Shown: positions 16,918 through 25,750, counted from the stretch's first letter. The stretch: 45,055 nucleotides of DNA from Salibacterium aidingense DSM 18341 (GCF_000429685.1 NZ_AUCI01000026.1:1-45055), one strand, 5' to 3'. Numbers and translations: made by a program. Notes: generated by a model not told the origin, from the letters alone.

Positions 16918-17346
16918 TCAGGGGCCGGCTGTTTTTCTTTTCTGCTGCAGCCAGGTCAGCCAGTCCCCGCTCGTTATATGCTCCCCGAGTCCGATCGGTT
17001 GATTCCAGAAGTACGTGTAGGCCTCCACTTCGCTGCCGGTTTCGTCTATGACTGTCACTGTCTCTCTAATATAGTCACTGTCGGCTGGATTTCCTTCCTC
17101 GTAGCCCTCCAGCCTATCCAATGCTCGCAGCACTTTCTCATACCTGTCCTCTTTTATGTACATCACCTCGCCCTGAATCACGGTATTTCCTTCCTTCACA
17201 AGACATGGAAACCGCTCATGATCTGCGGCATAAAGCCGTCCTGTCATCGTACCGCTTCTTTCCTGTTTGGTGAGCCCCTCCAGTACGCGCTTATAGTTAT
17301 GGAGTCCATTCCGTAGGGTTCCGTATACGAATACTGGCCGTTTCAA
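16918..17346 (-). CDS. Gamma-glutamylcyclotransferase-like (GGCT/AIG2 fold) protein
   Basis: A 142-residue protein with the GGCT-fold signature VYGTLRNGLHNYKRVL at the N terminus and DRLEGYEEGNP, which carries the catalytic-type Glu of the family. Such proteins release 5-oxoproline from gamma-glutamyl peptides, or act on gamma-glutamylamines; the exact substrate is not readable from sequence. It is transcribed towards the purine operon with its own ribosome site (AAAGGAGGC). It lies close to a gamma-glutamyltransferase-family gene but on the other strand, so a functional link is only a guess. Confidence 0.85.
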   Translation of the reverse strand: MKRPVFVYGTLRNGLHNYKRVLEGLTKQERSGTMTGRLYAADHERFPCLVKEGNTVIQGEVMYIKEDRYEKVLRALDRLEGYEEGNPADSDYIRETVTVIDETGSEVEAYTYFWNQPIGLGEHITSGDWLTWLQQKRKTAGP

Positions 17347-17384
17347 GACACCCGCCTCCTTTTTCTTTAGTTTGATGAAACAAA

Positions 17385-17420
17385 TCGAGCACCCGTCTGC
17401 GGACGGATGCCCGATTTTTT
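17385..17420 (-). terminator. Terminator after katA, possibly bidirectional
   Basis: TCGaGCAcCCGTC and GACGGaTGCcCGA form a 13-base stem with two mismatched or wobble pairs around TGCG. It is followed by TTTTTT on the plus strand and TTTGTTT on the minus strand. It lies 41 bases past the catalase stop. Confidence 0.75.
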
Positions 17421-17461
17421 AATAGGAGAATAAATCGAGAATTTTTTTGTTTCTTCTTTTC

Positions 17462-18931
17462 TTAGACTTCCTGTTCTTCCGGCACCTGCAGCCCCAGGCC
17501 TTCCGCAACACGGCGGCCGTAATCCGGATCTGCTTTATAGAAATGCTTGATCTGGCGGAGTTTGATCTCATCCTTCTTCACGGCTTTCAAATCACCGACA
17601 ATGGCTTCAATCAAGCGGTCTTTCTCATCATCCGCCATTAAACGGTAGAGGTCGCCGGCCTGCGTATAATGATCTTCACTGTCGTAATTCACGCTGTCTG
17701 CCTGGCCTTCGACTTCGAACGGATCAATTCTGCCGCGGTCGGTTTCGGACGGGCCGTCAAAGCTGTTAGGCTCGTAGTTCACCGATCCGCCGCCATTGCC
17801 GTCCGTTCTCATAAAGCCGTCCCGCTGATAGTTGTTCGCACCACTTACCGGGCGGTTGACCGGAATCTGCTCGTGGTTGGCTCCAACGCGGTAACGATGG
17901 GCATCAGAATAAGCGAACAGACGGCCCTGCAGCATTTTGTCCGGGGAAGCTTCAATGCCCGGCACAAAGTGTCCCGGAGAAAACGCAGCCTGCTCTACTT
18001 CTGCGAAATAATTTTCCGGGTTCTTGTTCAATACCATCCGTCCTACTTCAATACGTGGATACTCGTCTTTCGGCACGGTCTTGGTTACGTCAAAGATATC
18101 CCACTTATGGTGCTTGTAGTCTTCATACGGAATGATCTGGACATAAAGCTTCCAAGACGGGAAGTCGCCGTCTTCAATCGCATTGAAGAGATCTTCTGTA
18201 TGGTAGTCCGGATTTTCCCCGGCAATCTTGTCAAATGTCGCCTGATCCAAAGATTTTACACCCTGTTCACTGATAAAGTGATATTTCACCCAGAACGCTT
18301 CCCCGTCTTCATTCACCCATTTAAAGGTGTGACTGCCGTAGCCGTTCATATGGCGGTAGGTTGCCGGAAGACCACGATCCCCATGCAGATAAGTAACCTG
18401 ATGCAGAGATTCTGGAGAAAGAGACCAGAAGTCCCACACCATGTTTGGATCTTTCAGGTGTGTTCTCGGATCACGCTTCTGCGTATGAATAAAGTCCGGG
18501 AATTTAATAGCATCGCGGATAAAAAAGATCGGTGTATTGTTTCCTACCAGGTCATAGTTTCCTTCTTCTGTGTAGAATTTCACTGCGAAACCACGGGGGT
18601 CACGCACCGTGTCCGCTGAACCTGCTTCCCCAGCAACAGTAGAGAAACGGATAAACATCGGCGTTGTTTTGCCGGCTTCGCTGAGGAAATCAGCTTTTGT
18701 GTATTTGGAAATTTCATCGTTGGTTACTTCAAAATAGCCGTGTGCCCCGGCACCTTTGGCATGAACCACCCGTTCCGGAATACGTTCACGGTTAAAGTGG
18801 GCAAGTTTTTCCAAGAGATGAACATCCTGAATAACTGTCGGTCCCCTTGATCCTGCTGTAATGGAATGCTGGTTGTCACCAACCGGTTGACCTGAGCCCG
18901 TGGTAAGATTTCTTCGGTTATCTTCGCTCAT
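17462..18931 (-). CDS. katA: Catalase (monofunctional heme, small-subunit clade)
   Basis: It disproportionates H2O2 in the cytoplasm. The 489-residue length and motifs are classic: [16 protein letters not shown] with catalytic His57, [16 protein letters not shown] with Asn131, and the heme-ligand Tyr341 in [14 protein letters not shown]. The C-terminal region is short, so it is a small-subunit enzyme without the flavodoxin-like tail. It stands alone between the GGCT gene and a non-coding region, with a Per box-like site (19001-19015) and a promoter upstream, so PerR control by peroxide is likely. It could also protect against H2O2 made by the nearby uricase. Confidence 0.96.
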   Translation of the reverse strand: MSEDNRRNLTTGSGQPVGDNQHSITAGSRGPTVIQDVHLLEKLAHFNRERIPERVVHAKGAGAHGYFEVTNDEISKYTKADFLSEAGKTTPMFIRFSTVAGEAGSADTVRDPRGFAVKFYTEEGNYDLVGNNTPIFFIRDAIKFPDFIHTQKRDPRTHLKDPNMVWDFWSLSPESLHQVTYLHGDRGLPATYRHMNGYGSHTFKWVNEDGEAFWVKYHFISEQGVKSLDQATFDKIAGENPDYHTEDLFNAIEDGDFPSWKLYVQIIPYEDYKHHKWDIFDVTKTVPKDEYPRIEVGRMVLNKNPENYFAEVEQAAFSPGHFVPGIEASPDKMLQGRLFAYSDAHRYRVGANHEQIPVNRPVSGANNYQRDGFMRTDGNGGGSVNYEPNSFDGPSETDRGRIDPFEVEGQADSVNYDSEDHYTQAGDLYRLMADDEKDRLIEAIVGDLKAVKKDEIKLRQIKHFYKADPDYGRRVAEGLGLQVPEEQEV

Positions 18932-18964
18932 CCATGATCACCTCGTTAATATTTTCTACAAATC

Positions 18965-18993
18965 TATAATAACACTTATTAATGAAAAATCAA
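18965..18993 (-). promoter_or_regulatory. katA promoter (sigma-A type)
   Basis: On the minus strand TTGATT (18993-18988) stands 16-17 bases from TATTAT/ATTATA (18971-18965), about 35 bases before the catalase ATG. It lies directly downstream of the Per box. Confidence 0.55.
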
Positions 18994-19000
18994 TACTAAA

Positions 19001-19015
19001 TTATAATAATTTTAA
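19001..19015. promoter_or_regulatory. Per box
   Basis: TTATAATAATTTTAA matches the Per box consensus TTATAATNATTATAA at all but one defined position. It lies just upstream of the katA -35. PerR, the peroxide-sensing Fur-family repressor, binds such sites in Bacillus; perR itself is not in the window. Confidence 0.75.
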
Positions 19016-19241
19016 TTAGTGTACTATTATTCATCACAAAGCCTCCGATGAGCTTTGTATAACCTACTTTACCAAATGAATAGGGCTATGGAAAACATTC
19101 TGCTTGTTTATCACCTACGTCGGAAAAGGAACAATAAGGCGGGAACGAGAGGGAAAAATAGAGAAGATTGTCATCAATTACGAGATAGAATTGATAATAA
19201 CTATACTATAAGGCGAAGTTGAAGACACGAAGAGTACCTTA

Positions 19242-19420
19242 CGGACATCTGTTCCGTTAAATGGCCAAATCAGGGGGCTGCGACAGCTTTTTCGGACATC
19301 TGTTCCGCTATTCGGGCCGTGGCCTGCTTTTTTTACACGGAAAAGGGGGAATAAAGGAATAAATGTCCGAACCTCTTTCCAAAATGCGATAAATGGAAGA
19401 AATAACGGAATAAATGTCCT
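19242..19420. repeat. Intergenic repeat element, copy A (nested inverted motifs)
   Basis: Two direct motifs CGGACATCTGTTCCG (from 19242 and from 19293) are followed by two copies in inverse orientation (GGAATAAATGTCCG at 19356-19369; ATAACGGAATAAATGTCC at 19402-19419). The element is therefore palindromic as a whole and can fold into a long hairpin. It shares layout and length (about 180 bases) with copy B at 27560-27738, including an internal TTTTTTACACGGAAA. It contains no plausible gene. It lies between the katA upstream region and the HU gene. Confidence 0.75.
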
Positions 19421-19430
19421 CCCGCTCCAA

Positions 19431-19462
19431 TAAAAAAGGGGGCTGTCTTTTGAGACAACCCC
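19431..19462 (-). terminator. Terminator after the HU gene
   Basis: On the minus strand GGGGTTGTCT and AGACAGCCCC pair over 10 bases (one G-U), followed by CCTTTTTTATT. It lies 45 bases past the HU stop. Confidence 0.8.
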
Positions 19463-19506
19463 GAGCGCCTGACCTATACAGGCTGTAAAAACTTTGGATC
19501 TCTTTT

Positions 19507-19782
19507 TTACTTGTTTACGGCTTCTTTCAACCCTTTTCCGGGCTTAAACGCAGGAACTTTGCTTGCTGGGATTTTCATGGTTTCCCCTGTTTGCGGATTG
19601 CGTCCTTCACGTTCTGCCCGTTCCCGGATTTCGAAGTTGCCAAAACCGATCAATTGGACTTTGTCTCCGGACTTCAAAGAATTTTCGATAGCCTCCAGGG
19701 TGGCGTTCACCGCTGCTTCTGTGTCCTTCTTGCTTAATTCTGCTTTTTCTGATACCTGGTTAATGAGATCTGTTTTGTTCAT
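19507..19782 (-). CDS. hbs: HU family DNA-binding protein
   Basis: A 91-residue nucleoid protein of the HU/IHF fold. It starts [20 protein letters not shown], has the [20 protein letters not shown] signature and the DNA-clamping arm [17 protein letters not shown]. It binds and bends DNA without strong sequence preference and acts as a homodimer. AGGAGGG precedes ATG. The gene is monocistronic, with its own terminator. The sequence does not tell whether it is the main HU of this organism or a second paralogue; the usual hbs neighbours (spoIVA, folE/mtrB) are absent here, so a paralogue is possible. Confidence 0.93.
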   Translation of the reverse strand: MNKTDLINQVSEKAELSKKDTEAAVNATLEAIENSLKSGDKVQLIGFGNFEIRERAEREGRNPQTGETMKIPASKVPAFKPGKGLKEAVNK

Positions 19783-19822
19783 AAAAACCCTCCTAAATTC
19801 TTTCTATCTACTATTCTTTCAA

Positions 19823-19846
19823 CACTAGACAGAATTATACCTGTCT
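19823..19846 (-). promoter_or_regulatory. Probable HU promoter with an inverted repeat
   Basis: On the minus strand a consensus TATAAT (19839-19834) lies inside an inverted repeat AGACAG/CTGTCT (about 19827-19846). I see no convincing -35 at the normal distance. The position about 55 bases upstream of the ATG fits an HU promoter. Confidence 0.4.
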
Positions 19847-19860
19847 TTTGCTGAAATTTT

Positions 19861-20685
19861 TTATCTTTTATTCATTTCGCTTGGGACAGGACCCTGCCGA
19901 TCCCCGCAATCCAGCTTATCTATCTGCTTGATATCTTCCTCTTCTAGTTCAAAATCAAACACGTTAAAGTTTTCTTCAATGCGGGACGGTGTCACCGACT
20001 TAGGGATCACAATAGATTGATTCTGAAGATGCCAGCGGAGCACCACCTGGGCAGGAGTTTTGCCGTGTTTTTCGGCAAGATTCCTTACTGCTTCATCTTC
20101 GAGGACTGTTTTTCCCTGCATCAGCGGACTCCATGCTTCCACGTAAATGTTGTGATCGCGGCAGAATTTTTTCATTTTGGTCTGGGCAAAGTATGGATGG
20201 CATTCGACCTGGTTGACCGCCGGCTTCACGTCACACTCGTCCATCAGACGCTGAAGGTGTTCTTCCTCAAAATTGCAGACCCCGATCGCTTTTATTTTGC
20301 CGTCGTTATATAATTTCTCCATCGCTTTATAAGTATCGACATAGTCATCAAATTCTGGTGTCGGCCAGTGAATAAGATATAAGTCTAGATAGTCAAGCCC
20401 GAGTTTCTCCATACTCGTTTCAAAAGCCCGCAGGGTGTTGTCATAGCCTTGATCTCCATTCCACACTTTCGTGGTAATAAAAAGTTCTTCGCGGGGAATG
20501 CCGCTTTCCGTAATAGCCTGCCCCACCCCTTCTTCGTTCTTATAGGCGGCAGCTGTGTCGATCGATCGATAACCGGTCTCCAGCGCTTTTTTTACAGCTG
20601 GAACGACTTCATCTTCGCCTACCTGCCATACTCCAAAACCAAGCTGCGGCATCGTTAGTCCATTATTTAATGTAACATATTCCAT
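19861..20685 (-). CDS. Aldo/keto reductase (AKR5 type, YvgN-like)
   Basis: A 274-residue NADPH-dependent (beta/alpha)8-barrel reductase. The catalytic tetrad is visible: Asp43 and Tyr48 in SIDTAAAYKNE, Lys73 in TTKVWN and His106 in LIHWPTP. The late SIVIPKSVTPSRIEENF is the coenzyme-binding signature. Relatives in Bacillus (YvgN/glyoxal reductase, YtbE) reduce methylglyoxal and other aldehydes, which would suit a detoxifying role; the true substrate is not readable. No partner gene is evident; it lies upstream of hbs on the same strand but with 78 bases between them. Confidence 0.9.
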   Translation of the reverse strand: MEYVTLNNGLTMPQLGFGVWQVGEDEVVPAVKKALETGYRSIDTAAAYKNEEGVGQAITESGIPREELFITTKVWNGDQGYDNTLRAFETSMEKLGLDYLDLYLIHWPTPEFDDYVDTYKAMEKLYNDGKIKAIGVCNFEEEHLQRLMDECDVKPAVNQVECHPYFAQTKMKKFCRDHNIYVEAWSPLMQGKTVLEDEAVRNLAEKHGKTPAQVVLRWHLQNQSIVIPKSVTPSRIEENFNVFDFELEEEDIKQIDKLDCGDRQGPVPSEMNKR

Positions 20686-20779
20686 TTTCCTTCCACCCTT
20701 TCCGGTATTTGACTTGCCTCACAAAGTATAGCACAGAGAATGATGAGATGCTTTGAGTTTGCTCAGACGTTCCTTTTTC

Positions 20780-21514
20780 TCATTGTTCTCCCTGAATTAA
20801 TTGAAGCTTCCATTTCTCTATATAGTTTGTCAGGATCTCGGGATGTTCCGCCTTCGCCGTACATGCAATATGACCGTCCGGACGAATAAGGTATAATACA
20901 TTTTCTTTTAACCCCTTTTTATACGCTGCTCTGCTCCAGGTAAATTCATGAACTGGGAACGGGAGAAATTTTATGACAGCCGGCGCCGCCTTTCCATATA
21001 CATGAACCTGCCAATCCATGGAAGCCAATGGAGCGTGGTTATCTTCCGTTTCCCCGGCCACCCATGGGAGACGCTGACCGCTTCGTACTTTGCCGGCCTT
21101 TCCTTCACTCATTCTGCTGCTTTCATAACTCACTTTCACCTGAGAAATGGTGTTAAATATGGTCTGCCGTCTGCCGTGCTGCTGAAGGAATAATGGCAGA
21201 ACCGACGGAACCGTTTTACGAAGAAGAGTACCAATCCCTTCTCCCAAATCGCCCAACGGAAACACAGCATTCCTTCGGTTGTGCTGCCGAATATGACCAG
21301 TATTCACTTTCATCCCGTTTTTTATTACGTCCTCCGCTATTCCAAGCTGCCGGCAGTACTCTAACGATCTAGCCTGAACAGCAATAGCTCGTGAGGAAGA
21401 ACCTGGCCCTGATTCTTTATCAATGATACGGAATGGAATGTTATATTGGGCCAGACACAATGCAAGCACTAATCCTGTCGGTCCTGCTCCTACAAAAAGA
21501 ATCCGGGGCCTCAT
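20780..21514 (-). pseudogene. FAD-dependent monooxygenase (PHBH type) with a large internal deletion
   Basis: Read from the ATG at 21514, the frame encodes 244 residues, about half the normal 500 or more. The start is a good flavin-binding fold: ILFVGAGPTGLVLALCLAQY then RAIAVQARSLEYCRQLGI. After about residue 110 it jumps to the C-terminal part (FNTISQVKVSYESSRMSEG, RSGQRLPWV, WQVHVYG, LYLIRPDGHIA). The second flavin motif with GDAAH and the middle of the substrate site are missing. The frame is still open, so an in-frame deletion is the simplest history. It is unlikely to bind FAD properly. The start codon has a poor ribosome site. Confidence 0.75.
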
Positions 21515-21590
21515 AGTTCTTTCTCTACACCCTTTTCCTTTTGTCTCTTTTAAAAAACATAGAACCATGTAGAAATGGCGGACGGCCCTA

Positions 21591-22217
21591 TCATTCTTCC
21601 ACCCTATCCATGTTCAGATTCTTTTTTTCTTCCATCATTCGTATCGTTCTCATGGCAAACCCCATCGTTATGTACGCTAAACTGCTGCCCGAAAAAAACA
21701 AAAGCAGCGCCGGAAACTGGATGGTCAGAAAATAAATGATGACAGCGGCTGCGATAATAGAGATAACTCCTACAGGAGAAGAGATTCCAATTAAAAAGGC
21801 CTGTTTGAAATATTGGAGAAGCCGTAATTTATAATGAGCAAGAACCGGAAATACAAATAATGACGTTATCAGGTAAACGAGAAAGAGGCTGCCGGACGCA
21901 GACAGGAGCAGCATCGATACCACTCCATCCAGGCTGGAGAAAAATTGAAAATCAACATAAAAAACATAAGCCATCGCTGCTAAGATCAGACCCATCCCGT
22001 TAGACTTTAAAAATTCGGCCCGAAATTCCCGCCAGAATGTTTGAAAAACAGGGATATCCAGTTCTTTCATTGTCCACTTCCGTACGACAGCAAACATGGC
22101 AGCAGTGGCCGGAAAAAGCCCAAATACTACCAGCCCGGCTATGGTTAACAACACCCACAATAGGTTGACGTAGGCGAGACGGGTGATCCATTCCATTAAG
22201 GTATTTAACCCACCCAT
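21591..22217 (-). CDS. YesL-family (DUF624) membrane protein
   Basis: A 208-residue integral membrane protein with about five hydrophobic segments (AYVNLLWVLLTIAGLVVFG, GMGLILAAMAYVFYV, MLLLSASGSLFLVYLITSLF, GVISIIAAAVIIYFL, LLLFFSGSSLAYITMGF). In B. subtilis YesL lies in the rhamnogalacturonan utilisation region, and family members are often next to carbohydrate ABC transporters; its biochemical role is not known. The ATG at 22217 with AGAGGAGG upstream is preferred over an earlier in-frame start. It lies downstream of the esterase-isomerase pair, which would fit a plant-polysaccharide theme together with the PL11 lyase at 38487. Confidence 0.8.
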   Translation of the reverse strand: MGGLNTLMEWITRLAYVNLLWVLLTIAGLVVFGLFPATAAMFAVVRKWTMKELDIPVFQTFWREFRAEFLKSNGMGLILAAMAYVFYVDFQFFSSLDGVVSMLLLSASGSLFLVYLITSLFVFPVLAHYKLRLLQYFKQAFLIGISSPVGVISIIAAAVIIYFLTIQFPALLLFFSGSSLAYITMGFAMRTIRMMEEKKNLNMDRVEE

Positions 22218-22358
22218 GATTCCTCCTCTATTCACACTTCCATCCCCCTTTTCCACACAATTTCATGAACCCTTGTCTCCTCTTCCTTCCAAGACCGGCT
22301 TCGACACTCTGTCCTGCCGCTCTTTTTTCCATTTTTTCGTATAGATGGCTCCATTCTT

Positions 22359-23360
22359 TTATTCTCCGGCCGCCTGAAGTTTTTTCCTCAACCATTTGTA
22401 CGCCTCCTTCCCATTCACTTCATGCTCTCCTTCGAATAAATCCCAGACGATTTCACTCTCCGCATGGAACTGCCTGTAGATACCGCGGAGATACTCTACC
22501 GCTTCCGCGGCCCCTTTCATGGGAAATATCGGATCATGGCGTCCTGATTCGATGAACAAAGGGCGCGGCGCGATAAGACCTATATATTCCGGAAGTTCAG
22601 CCGCAGCCGGCATGCCGGGCACAACATTGTCCAGGCAATGCTCCTCCGCTAAAATACTGGCTTGATATGTGTTGGTAAAACCTGATAAGACAACGGCTTT
22701 TATTCGTTCATCCAAGGCCGCAGTGTAAGCCGCGGTCATTCCGCCTCCGGAAAATCCCATGATGCCCATACGACGGTTTTCCACATCTGAGAAGGAAGCC
22801 ATTTTGTCGAGCCATTGTCTGGCTTCAAAAACACGTAGACCGGCTAGTGTTTTACCTGCTGCAAGCAGACAAACGGCCATCCTATAACAGGAATGGGGGC
22901 GGTTAAATTTTTTGTCTTCATCCAATCTTCTGTCCCCAATACCGATCATCTCCGGTGCAAATACTTTGAATCCTTGTTCTACCAGCCGTTTTGCAAATTG
23001 TTGATGAATGCCGTCATTTCCGGTGTCTTCCTGACCGTCCTCCGTTAATCCCACAATTTCCCTGCTTCCATACCCATGTCCGTGAAGGGCAAGAACAACA
23101 GCGTGTTTTTTTCTCCCATTTTTAGGAGTAAGAACATACACCGGTGCTGATAATCCCTGTGTCGTATGGAAAACATATCGTTCCCGCCGGTAACCTGAAA
23201 CGTCTTCCGACTCTATAACATAGGGCGGGGAGACGTCTTCCTTGTTCTGAAAATCTCCAAGCAGTTCCAATAATGTGGTTTTGTCCATTTTCTTTCCTGG
23301 ACAATAGGAAAGCGTTTTCTTATGAAGTGTTTGAAAATACTCTTCTGTTTTATAATTCAT
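22359..23360 (-). CDS. Alpha/beta hydrolase (acetyl-esterase/dienelactone hydrolase-like)
   Basis: A 333-residue serine hydrolase of the alpha/beta fold. The oxyanion region ALHGHGYGSRE, the nucleophile elbow MGFSGGGMTAAYTAAL (Ser in GFSGG), the Asp in FIESGRHDPIFP and the His in FEGEHEVNG form a complete triad. There is no signal peptide, so it works inside the cell. Its first 11 bases overlap the end of the isomerase gene, a sign of translational coupling. Close relatives are annotated as acetylxylan esterase-like or plain hydrolases; deacetylation of an imported sugar or glycoside is a fair guess. Confidence 0.8.
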   Translation of the reverse strand: MNYKTEEYFQTLHKKTLSYCPGKKMDKTTLLELLGDFQNKEDVSPPYVIESEDVSGYRRERYVFHTTQGLSAPVYVLTPKNGRKKHAVVLALHGHGYGSREIVGLTEDGQEDTGNDGIHQQFAKRLVEQGFKVFAPEMIGIGDRRLDEDKKFNRPHSCYRMAVCLLAAGKTLAGLRVFEARQWLDKMASFSDVENRRMGIMGFSGGGMTAAYTAALDERIKAVVLSGFTNTYQASILAEEHCLDNVVPGMPAAAELPEYIGLIAPRPLFIESGRHDPIFPMKGAAEAVEYLRGIYRQFHAESEIVWDLFEGEHEVNGKEAYKWLRKKLQAAGE

Positions 23361-24123
23361 GATACTTCATTTCCTCCAGCCATGTACGCAGGGCTGCCGC
23401 ATCTTCTAAAAATTGATTTTTATCATCATTTTGGACAAATTCAAGCATGAAGTACCGCTTCTCCTCTGTGTCTGAAAGGAGAGATAAGTAATGCTTCCAG
23501 TCCTTTTCCCCAGCAAGGAGGGGCCAGCGCTCTGTCACTATCCAAAAGAATACATGGACATGCTTAAGCCATGGCTTGATTTCTTTTATATCAGCCAGTC
23601 TGTTTTCAAGGTCCTGTCCTACCGCCGGCTGCCAGTATAGTTTTAGATTGGGATGGCTCGTTTCTTCCATTAATTTTCTCGCGCTTTCTCTTGTGTCCGT
23701 GAGAGTACCGCCGTGGTATTCAAAATGTACCTCTACTCCCTTTTCCTGTGCCAGGGAAGCGATCCGAACTGCATCATCAACGACCCGTTGCCGGTAGGAA
23801 GCATCCGCGTGGCGGGATTCTTTTTCCCCCGCCCATACACGAATGGAAGGAGCGTTTAAAGCCAGTGCTGTTTCCAGAATAGTTTCAAAGGAGTAATCGT
23901 GGCTGGCTGCTCCTGTCCGGTAATAAGACCCATAAGACGACACCTCCAATCCGGACGCTTCTGTTTTTTTAGCAGTGGCCGCCGCTTGGGCAGGATTGCC
24001 CGGCGGAACATGAACATCCCCGGCCCATTCAATACCGTCCAGTTCTGCCTGAACTGCCAGGTTAATAATAGTCGCTATAGACTCCTGTCGAAATGTGACC
24101 GAACAAACTCCTGTTTTCAACAT
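23350..24123 (-). CDS. Sugar phosphate isomerase/epimerase-family TIM barrel protein
   Basis: A 257-residue xylose isomerase-like TIM barrel protein. It starts LKTGVCSVTFRQESIATIIN, then ELDGIEWAGDVHVPPG, ALNAPSIRVWAGE, GVEVHFEYHGGTLTDT and HVHVFFWIV. The Glu and His residues in these strands are the usual metal ligands. It may isomerise or epimerise a sugar, a keto-acid or an inositol derivative. It is the first gene of a two-gene run with the overlapping esterase. No sugar transporter is directly attached, but the MFS carrier at 24314 lies upstream on the same strand. Confidence 0.8.
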   Translation of the reverse strand: MLKTGVCSVTFRQESIATIINLAVQAELDGIEWAGDVHVPPGNPAQAAATAKKTEASGLEVSSYGSYYRTGAASHDYSFETILETALALNAPSIRVWAGEKESRHADASYRQRVVDDAVRIASLAQEKGVEVHFEYHGGTLTDTRESARKLMEETSHPNLKLYWQPAVGQDLENRLADIKEIKPWLKHVHVFFWIVTERWPLLAGEKDWKHYLSLLSDTEEKRYFMLEFVQNDDKNQFLEDAAALRTWLEEMKYHEL

Positions 24124-24245
24124 GCAGCCTCACCTCTTTTTGCCTGAAATGAAAGAATCTTTCGCCTCTACTTCTTATTTTAACGGTTTCTTCCTGATTT
24201 TTCTTACTATTTTAAGAACTAATCTTACAAAAACCTCAAAAATGT

Positions 24246-24276
24246 ATTAAAAATGGTCCCCTTTATAGGAACCATT
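24246..24276 (-). terminator. Terminator after the MFS gene
   Basis: On the minus strand AATGGTTCC and GGGACCATT form a 9-base stem (one G-U) followed by TTTTTAATACATTTTT. It lies about 37 bases past the MFS stop. Confidence 0.75.
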
Positions 24277-24313
24277 GTAAGACATTTCTTCCTGCATGAA
24301 CCCGCAGGGTCGG

Positions 24314-25465
24314 TCAACCCCCCGCGAATCGATAGGCCCTTGCTGTTTTCACCGCCAGCAGAATAATACCGGTACCTAAGGTAATAACAGCAGACATGCT
24401 GTAAATAAATCGATTCGTCGGATGGCCAACCAACGTGCTCACTGTATCCATCACAAGCGGGGACATGAACTGGCCGAGATACATGAAGCTTTGAACGACA
24501 GCCATGGCTGTCATCACCTGGAGTCCAGAAGATACTGCCGCTACTCCGTTATAGATGGAGGGAATCAGCGTACCAGCTCCCAGTCCCATGATAAAAACGC
24601 CGACAGCAATGGGAATAGCGTGGCTGGTAAAACCAATTAACGAAAAACCCGCTCCCATCAACGTAACCTGAACTGGCACCGTGAATGACTGCAAAAGATG
24701 CTTGACTTTTGCTAATAACAGCCCTCCGGCCAAACCGCCCAGCGTCATAACAGCAATAATGAGGCCGGAAAGGGAAGCACCGGCGATGTCATTTTCCTGT
24801 AAATAAATGGCCATATTGGTCGGAATTGAATAGAAAAGCACAAACACAGAAAACATAGCGGCAGCCAGCCCGATAATACGTTTATCCAGCCCCCCGGTTG
24901 TTCCTGATTGCTCCGCCCCGGCGGGAGTGCGGCGGGGCAGAAATAATACTACCAAAACGAAAACAAGCACAGCTAACGCGTAAACGAAAAAAGTAAAACG
25001 CCAGCTTAATGCGGCCAATGCCCCCGCCAGGACCATCGAAATCATCCCGCCGAGTTGATTGGAAGCACTCACTTTCCCCATCATAGAGGTCCGCTCCCGG
25101 CCTTCGTAAAAATCAGAAACCAAGCTGGTGGAAATAGGCATAATAAGTCCCACAGAAATGCCTAAAACAGCTCTCGTACACAGAAGCATCCATATATTAG
25201 AAGCCAGTCCGCCTCCTATACCGCCAATCATATATAGTATCAGACCCGGAATCAGGATGGCCTTTTTCGAAAATCTCCTGGTCAGCCAGCTGGATATGAA
25301 AGTAAACGGAATAATAAAAATGGCATGCAGGGTATTTACCAGTTTTACAAGCGTCTGTCCGGCGTCTGGAAACGCACCTGTAATCTCTCCAAGGGCCGGG
25401 GAGATCGCGGCACCTGCCATGACTGTAATTAAAGAGATAGATAGAATAGCCAGTTTTTGTGCCAT
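24314..25465 (-). CDS. MFS transporter (12-helix)
   Basis: A 383-residue major facilitator protein with about twelve hydrophobic helices. Family marks include the loop 2-3 motif SSWLTRRFSKKAILIPGL, the helix 4 stretch LCTRAVLGISVGLIMPIST and the central loop RRTPAGAEQSG. Its drug/H+ antiporter 1-type pattern suggests efflux of a small molecule or uptake of a sugar or organic acid; no substrate can be read. Two ATG codons lie 6 bases apart; the second (25465) is chosen because GAAAGAAGG is 6 bases ahead of it, while it abuts the first. A good terminator separates it from the isomerase gene. Confidence 0.85.
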   Translation of the reverse strand: MAQKLAILSISLITVMAGAAISPALGEITGAFPDAGQTLVKLVNTLHAIFIIPFTFISSWLTRRFSKKAILIPGLILYMIGGIGGGLASNIWMLLCTRAVLGISVGLIMPISTSLVSDFYEGRERTSMMGKVSASNQLGGMISMVLAGALAALSWRFTFFVYALAVLVFVLVVLFLPRRTPAGAEQSGTTGGLDKRIIGLAAAMFSVFVLFYSIPTNMAIYLQENDIAGASLSGLIIAVMTLGGLAGGLLLAKVKHLLQSFTVPVQVTLMGAGFSLIGFTSHAIPIAVGVFIMGLGAGTLIPSIYNGVAAVSSGLQVMTAMAVVQSFMYLGQFMSPLVMDTVSTLVGHPTNRFIYSMSAVITLGTGIILLAVKTARAYRFAGG

Positions 25466-25633
25466 GAACATCCTTCTTTCCAACTTTCGTTGTAACATGA
25501 TAAGGATAAAGGAAAAGCAGGGACATATACAAATTATCTGCTTTTTACGCAACAGATGCCCTTCCTTTTTTAACAGTACTGCATATAGATGTATAGTCAG
25601 CATAGGCTGAACTTCACGAAAGGAGCGATATAT

Positions 25634-25750
25634 ATGGGATATGGAGGCGGCAGTTTTGCGTTAATTGTCGTATTGTTTATTTTGATTGTTATCGTCGGAG
25701 CATCCTGGGGTTACGGCGGCGATGACAAAGGAGGATTTGGTTTCTTTTAA
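25634..25750 (+). CDS. YjcZ-family tiny membrane protein
   Basis: A 38-codon gene, too short for most gene tracks. It starts MGYGGGSFALIVVLFIL, has one hydrophobic helix (about residues 8-24) and ends in a glycine-rich tail WGYGGDDKGGFGFF. This is the pattern of the YjcZ/tiny TM Bacillus family, whose members are found in endospore formers and often called sporulation proteins, without a defined activity. GAAAGGAGC stands 6-7 bases before ATG and a strong hairpin terminator follows. It is the only plus-strand gene between 16676 and 38487. Confidence 0.88.
   Translation: MGYGGGSFALIVVLFILIVIVGASWGYGGDDKGGFGFF

Noticed and set aside
16765-17316. Plus-strand open frame of 183 codons opposite the GGCT gene
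   Set aside because: The minus-strand GGCT-fold protein explains the region; the plus frame has no family motif and no ribosome site.
17669-18619. Plus-strand open frame of 316 codons inside katA
   Set aside because: It is the antisense shadow of a clearly real catalase gene.
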